A DNA stretch of 64,000 nucleotides from Harmonia axyridis (lineage: Eukaryota; Arthropoda; Insecta; Coleoptera; Coccinellidae). Positions 48,501 through 57,500 of the stretch are shown piece after piece. Both the position numbers and the translations under genes were made by a program. The stretch spans positions 83,736,798 to 83,800,797 of the forward strand of contig NC_059501.1 of the NCBI RefSeq assembly GCF_914767665.1. Reading direction: 5' to 3'. Position 1 is the first letter of the stretch; each line of letters starts with the position of its first letter. Below the pieces are notes generated by a model that was given only the letters and a program-made list of their open reading frames with translations, ran no database searches and was not told the origin of the DNA.

Positions 48501-51500
48501 TCTGAGGTCGGTTATAAAGAAATTAAATTTTACTATATTAGCGTCAAGATAAAATATGCTTTTCTCTATTGCAGATTTTTTGCATCTTTTCACTTCCCAG
48601 GTGTCTTAAAAATCGCAATTTCAATAAAGTAGCTATTCTAATAGAATATTCATCTGAGATTAGTTATATAGAATTGAACTTTACTATATTAGCGTCAGGA
48701 TGAAATTTGATTTTCTCTAATGCCGATTTGTGTTATCATTTGCCAAGTATGTCATACAAAATTGCAGTTTAACTATCCTAGCGTCAGAATATATTTCACT
48801 ATTTGATATAAGGCATATTTATTTTTGACCTCTTATTCAGAATTCCATCTTCTTTTTCATAAACGTCAGGATATAATTCGCTTTTCGTTACTTCTCATTT
48901 ACCGTATTCTATTAGTCAAGCGTCAGAGTATATCTGAAAAGGTTTTCGTTTTTCAATATTATCAGGGGTTGTTATATAGAATTTCATTCATTTTGTTTTA
49001 CGAGCATCAGGATGAAATTTGATTTTGGCTATTCGCTATCATGTATCTCAACTGATTCTTTTAACCACTGCAGCTATTCATCATAAATTGCGTTTTCTAT
49101 TAGTCGAGCGTCAGAATATATCGCTCTTCTCTGTTGGATATCACGTATTTATATGGAACCACTTATATTAAATAACAGTTTTATTTTACTCGTGTCAAAA
49201 TATAATTCGCTTCACGTTTTTATCAACTGAGCGTCAGAATTTATTTCGTTATTCGCTACCATCTGTTACAACTTGTTACTGAATCTTTTTACTTCTTAGG
49301 TTCATACTCTATTGAATTATTTATCAACCGAGCGTCAGAATACATCGCTATTCGCTGTTTAATATCTTAATATCTGGGACCACTTATGTCAAGTTGAATA
49401 GTTTATTGGGCTATTTCCAACATCAGCTTTTCTATTATAAGTGCTTGGTTTGCTCTATTGGTGATTCTGTCTGCCCTTCTGTCTTCTATTGGGAGTTTTA
49501 CTCTGAGATCATGAGGAACAAGGTTACGGGTCTCTGGCAAGGTGGTTAGTTTCTTTGGCAAGTTTAATTGAGGTATTCTCATATTTCCTGACCTCTTGGT
49601 ATAATTCGGGCCATACCGAATTTCTAATTGTTATCTAGATATTGATGATGGACTATATGTTGGAAAGTTTATTGGGCTATTTTAATCATCTTATCACTTA
49701 TATCAAAATTACAGTTTTACTTTACTAGCGTCAGAATAAAATACGCTTCATGCTTTTATCAACTAAGAGTCAGAATTTATTTCGTTATTCGCTATCATCT
49801 TTTGCAATTTGCAACTGACTCTTTTCACTTCAGAGGCTTATACTGTATTGCGTTATATATTAGCCGAGCGCCAATATATATCGCTATTCGTTGTTAAATA
49901 TCACGTTTTTATCTGGAACCACTGATATCAAATTACAGTTTTACTTTACTAGCGTCAGAATATAATTCGCTTTACGATTTCATCAACTGAGCGTCAGAAT
50001 TCATTTAGTTATTCGCTATCATCTGTTGCAACTTGCAACTGGCTCTTTTCACTTCTTAAGCTCATACTTTATTGCATTGTCGAGCGTCAGAATATTTCGC
50101 TGTTTAATATCAACGTTTTCATCTGGAATCACTTAGTTCATACTACAGGTTTTTTTACTAGCGTCAGAATAATTCTCTTTACGCTTGTTTATCAACTGAG
50201 AGTCAGAATTTATTTCGCTATCGCGTAACAATCACCAAGTATTAAAAGAATACCTCTAACTTTATGCTACCGCACATTCATCAACGTCCCGACTTATAAA
50301 GTCACCCACACACGGTCGGATCTATATTTATCTCGCATTATAATATCAAATCTAACTGACTCTGCCACGTTCGATAAGAGAGAGCGTCACGCGCGTCCTA
50401 TAATCCCCAGATCGGGGGGGTAGCATCTGCACATCGACGATACTGTCCCGTCACGGGAACGGCATTACAAATTTGACGTGGCATTATCCCGTCAGATCCG
50501 TTGGGGCGGGCGCAATATTTATGACGTCGCGTTCTGAGCGGCGTGTCCAATGCGTGTGGACAGCCGCGTTGCCGGATTTATGGTTCTGACGACAAGAGAA
50601 CCGGACTAAGGAAAAAAAGATTTATAGGTTATGAATATTAAAATACTCTTTTATTTTCTTGAGAAGTTTCGTTGGTTGTTGTCTATGGTTTAACAGTTGA
50701 GAATGTCAAAACACTAAGTAGACATTTCTGTCCAGTAATGTTTGGCAATTCATCATGAATCATTTAATTATTTTTAAGAAAATAAATCTGTTCTCGAGGT
50801 ACATAGAGCATTTCTTGAGCAAAAAGTTCGTGCAATCATTGATCGTTTTTGCACAAATATTACTTTTCTCGATTCAAAACCATCAACAAGACAAATGAAT
50901 GTGCTTACCGAAGAGTATATTACTATTACTACTTGCAGTGGGTAATGTTGATGTTGACGCCGAAATGTTGATACGTCGCCGTTTTCAACTTGTTGGCCTT
51001 TGTCTTTCGACTACGTGAAAAATTTTACGTTAGGATCTTGGCTTACGTGCCTAAAAAATACAGCTCGTGCAAGAATTAAAGCCTCACGAACATCTTTTAC
51101 GTAGCATTTTTGCTGATTAGGCTAAGTCTAAACAGTCCTAGGATTAGCCGAAGAATTGTCCAATAATGAAGCTCATTTCCGATTCAATTACTTCGTCAAT
51201 AAGCAAAATAGCCGTTTATGGAGCGGAAACTATACTCAAGCTATTAACGAATCACCATAACATCCATTAAAATTGATTTTATGGTGCGATTTACAGGCTT
51301 TTTTTTAAATGAGGAAAGAGCTGCGGTAACGATGAATGGCAAGAGCTATCCTGGTTTGCATTGTTGCATTGTGACCGTTTGTCTTTCAATACTCGGCTAA
51401 AACGCATTAATTGCATTCGATTACGATCCCTTGTTTCAGTCGATTTTAACAACTCATAAGACATAACGCCGGGCTGGTCCCACCAAATACTGATCATGAC

Positions 51501-54500
51501 CTTGGAATCGTAAATATTCGGCTTAGCCGTCGACGTGGAAGCATGGTCGGGATATCCCCATGATTTTCTGCGCTTGGGATTATCGTAATGAACCCATTTT
51601 TCGTCGTCCAGTCACAATGCGATGCAGCAATCTCTTCTGTTTTTGCCTTGCAAGCATCTTTTCACAAGCAAACGAAAGCCGTTGAACATGTCTTGGCTTC
51701 AACTCTTACGGCACCTAATTTCCTTGTTTCTGAACCATTCCCATAACTTTTAGGCGTTTTGGAATGGCTTGTTACGTCACTCCCAATGATACTGCTAATT
51801 CTAGTTGCGTTTGACACGAGTCTGCATCAAGTGATGCAGACCTTCTCTCTTCTCTCTTCCACCGCCATGCTGATCTTCGACGTCAAAATCACTGTTTTCG
51901 AAGCGTCGAAACCACTCTAGGCACGTTCTTCCACTAATAACGACCTCACCATAGATATTTGAGAGCATTCGATGAGTCTCAGATTTTTTCATATTAAAGC
52001 AGAATATCAAAACTTCTCGCAAAATGACGAGAATTTGGATCGACAGCTGACATGTTTGATCGAGAATAACTTTATGATGCGACTAATATTTCGATGGCGT
52101 TATGCTTAAAAATACCTAAGCTTATTGTATGACATCTACGATCTTTTTATTTCGACTACCACTTACCGCTACAGTCATCTATTGCAAAACCGCGGAAGCA
52201 AAGTTGTACACCTATTTATAATTATCACAAAAATAAAAGAATACAAGAAACCCTATATCTCGAAAACAAAGCGTTTGCGGGCCCATGTTCATAGTTCTTT
52301 TTTTTCATAAAATTATCCAAGGAACCCCTCATTTTAGGAACACCGCGTATACAACTCATACGAAAAAACTACCTATAGCTTTCTCGTCATTTTCAGTATC
52401 AGCATCAAAGTAAACCTCAAAAATTGCCATCAGTAGATCCCCAGATAAAAAGCCCGAAACGGCAACGTCGACCGTGTCCAATCCGAAGGATGGGTTCCTA
52501 AATTCGGGAATTGTTGCACTGTCACACGGTCTCAGGTGATAAATGGGTCGCGTTGCTCGTTTTGTGTACGATTGTACGATGCGTATGTTCCGAAAGGGAG
52601 AAGACGGCTCAAGAGAGATTATGTCAGAGTGTCGGGGTACAAGGGCTTTTGTGTTTTCGAACGATCGTCGTTGGCGGTGGAGATTTATTAGGAGAAGGGG
52701 TGGGGGGTTAGACGGATGAATGGGAGTGGAATAATCGACTGGATGTTTCTTCTTCTTTTACGATTAGTCAGGATTTCATGAAAAACGAATTGTTCGGAAA
52801 ATACGATGTACCAGGCAACATCGATCGAAGAAATATTTGAGACGCTATAGATCACGAGAAAAAGGATTAATCGTGTTGAAAGACAGTTAACAATGAACTT
52901 ACAGAGATACATGAGTAGTATTCTATGAGAGAATAACTTACAACATACCATTTAACAATATTCCTTATCGTCTTCAATTCCTAACAGCATTCCCTCAACA
53001 CTGAAGCCAAAGACCTCAATACCTTGTCAATATAAAGATTGAATTTTACCAATGGTTTGCATCCATGGACTCTTAGATTTCTCCAAGATAGTTATATTAT
53101 AATATTTCATCTGATATCGAATATGTTTTTCACGAGACGTTGTTTCTGAATCAAATGTCTTCTCTAATGATCCAGCCAAAGCTGGCCTAGGAGTACCGCT
53201 ATACCATAAACCATCTGGCTAAGGGCAACAAAATGATTCTGCCAGAAGAAAGTGGTATGGAAAACAAGGAACAACTTGCAACTAGCTGAATCTTTATCCT
53301 TTTAGGCTTGAAAAGAAACACCACAGGTAGCAGCTCAAGAAAAAATGATCTCTCTCTGGAGGAACTTAGGAATGAGCAAGCAAAAAGATTCTCAGAAGTT
53401 CATGTAGCTGCAATAAGATGAGTTTCGATTTACTAGAGAACTACTGATCGGACATAGTTCGTACAAGCTAGAAGAAATTAAATGATTCTGCCAGAAGAAA
53501 GTGGTATGGAAAACAAAGAAAAAGTCGATGAATTTGCAACCAGCTTCATCTTTACCCTTTTAGGCTTGAAAAACACCACAGGCAGCAGTTCAGGAGAACA
53601 ATCTCTATGGAGTAATACGGAAATGAGCAAGGAAAGAGTTTCTCAGAAGCTCATATAGCTGCAACGAGATGAATTTCGAAATACTGGAGGACTACTGATT
53701 GGACATAGTTGGTACAAGTCCACATCAGATCGCAGAGAATTTTTGAAGATTGTGACAAAAGTTCAGAACTGGTCAGTCTAAGAAGCATACATCTGAGCAA
53801 GCCAGTTCTAAATAAGTGATGCTAAAGGCTTTCATCATGAACATGGCCAGGTTTGTCAATATGTTAAAAGACCTCCTTGGGAATTATCAAGAAGTTTGAA
53901 TAAAATAAATTCTAAACAATCATCCCCTACATTTAATCTTATCATAATCTAATCCTCATGCGTCTCTTCTAGCGGTGTATAAATACTCTTTTTCTATGCA
54001 TCTGATGTTTCTCTTCCTTCATCACATTCTAATCTTTGCTGCGACCAATATCTCTATATCTTACTTCCGTATGTCAGCTCACTCCATAAAAAGTATTTTA
54101 AATCTCATTCGTAGTTTATTACTCAACTGTTTATTCATAAGTGTCAGATTTTTTTTCTGAAACTCCAGCTAAGATTTGATAATATCTCTGTATGATTCAG
54201 ATGAACTACTATTAGTTCATTCAAAGACGTATTACTATTGTTCCATTTTTGTAATGATTTTTAGGTGAGATTCATATAAAGTATTATTGAATTTAAAAAA
54301 AAATATTTCCAGGAAAGGGACTACTACATAATTTTTACACAGACTGGCAAAAATATGAACACTCGTAATTAGTTTCTAATTCAAATGAAATCTGGTACAT
54401 AGTGGTTCCTATTTAGCGAGGATTAGAATTTGGGTCTTATCAGACCAGTGAAGCTGCTTCCATAGTGTGTTGACCACTTCTAATACACTCAGTGATTCGC

Positions 54501-57500
54501 CTAGACTTGATATGATAAACTGGTAGTTGTCGTCTTGGGTTATCTCAGTACAGGCTACTCCAACTTCTTCAGAATAGGGATGCTAAATTGTTTTGAGAAT
54601 GCTACTAATTCAAAACCCTACCAGATATGTTCAATAGTAGACAGACCAGGTGATCTTGTAGGCTTAGGTGAATGGTCAATATAAAGTCGTTTCAAAAAGG
54701 TTCTAGTTGCTTTGGCAACATCAGGTCTGGCACCATTTTGGTGAAAAACTACTAGTTTTCCAATTGAAATGAACAATTGAAAATAGTTATAATGTCAACA
54801 GTATGATAATTCTTGTGTCAATTGTGTTCAGTAGATTTGTCATTTAGTCATATAAAGATACACGCTTCAACAACGTTTAGGAATTCTCAAATTGCTCCAT
54901 CAAAATCAGCGCCCATTCAAATTTTATCATTCTATTGGTAACCCTTATATATTCAGGTTTCATTGTTTCTCTCTTGTAATACTTATTATTTCAATCTTTA
55001 ATTCATTTTCAAGAATCACCTATTTTCTATTTTGAATTTTAGTCACATCTTACAAAAGAATAATCAAATATGATCTACGTACTTTCGAATTGAAATATTA
55101 ACTTCTACATTCTGTATATCCGAAACTCCTTCTTCCGTTTATTACATTGTTATATTTTTGTTGGTAGGTACATAAGTGGTCTAAACGATGGTTATTATTT
55201 ATCCAAAATAAAGAAAAGTTATCCATCCGTGCATGATTATTTCTCATCTTAAAATTATTCCCCACAAAAAAGGAACATTAGCTGCCCTTGGGTACTAGTC
55301 AAGTAGCGTGGGAACTTTAATGAACCATTTTTTATGTCACTAACGACCATTGATGAATACTCAAAAGGAAATCATGTAATTATCACATCTGCCATGCACG
55401 CACCTTTTGCCTTGTACAAATTACTCCTAATTGTTCCATCTGAAAATCACGCAAACTCGACAATTCTCTTGATTGCTTAAGATATTAAAATCTTTTGATG
55501 TTCGAACCTGTGGTATTTTACTTCATTAGCAGGTGCACATATGAAAACCGCAGTGTCCTTTGATGTTTTGTGGCTACATCAGTAAAGGTTGGCCATATCT
55601 TCGTAATTTTATAAATTTTACCTTTATATTACCTGAATAGTCAGAGACATTGCTGTTTTCTTCTTCGGTAATAATAGTACGAACAGATTTATCTTCGACA
55701 CTTCCCTTTCCAATTTTTTATCTGTTATGTTCAAATCTGAAAAATTCCTCAATATATCTATCTGTCTATCCATATCTATACCTCAGTCAATCAATTAAAT
55801 CTGCCTCATCAGCATTGACCAAAATTGTTGCTGATGACCGACGGTAACAATCTCCTGTGTATTAATTTGTATCAGGAAAATATGTTTGAATTTGCAGAAC
55901 TTTGCCAAACTACTATGAATATTTAAAGAGAAAGCAGCAACTTTGAAAAAATTCTGATCGTGAAGCAACATATTTTCTTATAACTTTCTGTTATTGCAAA
56001 TGATCTTGGCTTGTTAGTTTGGTTATCAGGTATTTGGATAAAATCGTTCATCATTGATTTAATTCATCACGACAATGTGTTCCTGTAACACCAAATATTA
56101 AGGCCACCCGAAGAGTAGGTAAACCATCGCTGGCCACCATGTATGGCCTTTATCATGTATGTATATGTACCGTTGTATTGCCGCCGTTTTTCTTTCAATG
56201 CTTGGCTCAAACACATTAATTACATTCGATAACGATCGCCTGTGATTGTTTCAGTCGGTTTTAACAACTCATAATTCACTACGCCGAGCTGGTCCCACCA
56301 AATACTGAGCATGACCTTGGAACCGGGAATATTCGGTTTGGCCGTCGACGTGGAAGCATGGCCTGGATATTCCCATGATTTTCTGCACTTGAGATTATCG
56401 TAATGAACCCATTTTTCGTCTCCAGTCATAATGCGATGCGGAAACCCCTTCTGCCTTTGTCTTGCAAGCAGCTTTTCACATGAAAACAAACGCCGTTTAA
56501 CATATCTCGGCTTCAAATCGTACGGCAACCAATTTCCTTGTTTCTGAATTATTCCCATGACTTTCAGAAGTTTTTAAAAGGCTTGTTTCGTAAATTCCAA
56601 TGATCCGTCAATTCTTGTTGCGTTTGACACGAGTCTTGATCAAGTAATGCCTCCACTTCTGCATCTTCCAAAATCTTCCCTCTTTCACCGCCATGCTGGT
56701 CTTCGACGTCAAAATCACCGTTCTTGAAGAATTGAAAACACCCTCGGCACGTTCTTTCACTGCCTCACCATAGGTATTTTAGAGCATTTGATGAGCCTTA
56801 GCCGAAGATTTCTTCATATTAAACCAGGAAATTAAAATTTTCCGCAAATGACGAGAATTTGACTCGTAAGCTGACATGTTCATCGAGAATAACCTTATGA
56901 TGCAGACACAAATCGAATAATATTTCGATGGCGTTATCTTCACAAATACCTAAGCTTATTATGTGACATTTACGATCTATTTATTCCGACTACCACTTAC
57001 CGCTACAGCCATGTATTGCAGAACGGCGGAAGCAAAGTTGTGAACCTAATATATTTTAATATAAATAGAAAATCCCTAATTTATGATAATGTTGATAGCG
57101 ATTTAAAAAAAATAACTTGTGTACTATTTATTCAAACGATTCCAAAGGATTATTGAAGGAATAGTTCAATTAGTTGAAGTGAAAAATTTCAAAAATGCTT
57201 TGTACAAGTGGTTCGTGAGTGTTGTCCTGGGAAGAATTTCCTCATCTTCAACTGTTACAATTTTATTCATCCCTTTTCTCATGTGTGTTGATAGATTAAC
57301 ATCTCAACACCCCTGGATTGTGACTTATAATAATATCAATAAAACATAAAGAAAATAATAAACCAAAAATGTACTCACTTGTAGGCGTAGTCCAAATTGT
57401 CACCACAGCCACCCCAGACCCAGTCCTTCCGAAGATCCTTCGGCCTCTTCGTCCTAGAACACCCACAGGATGAGAGCTGACCTTCCTTACACGCTCTGGA

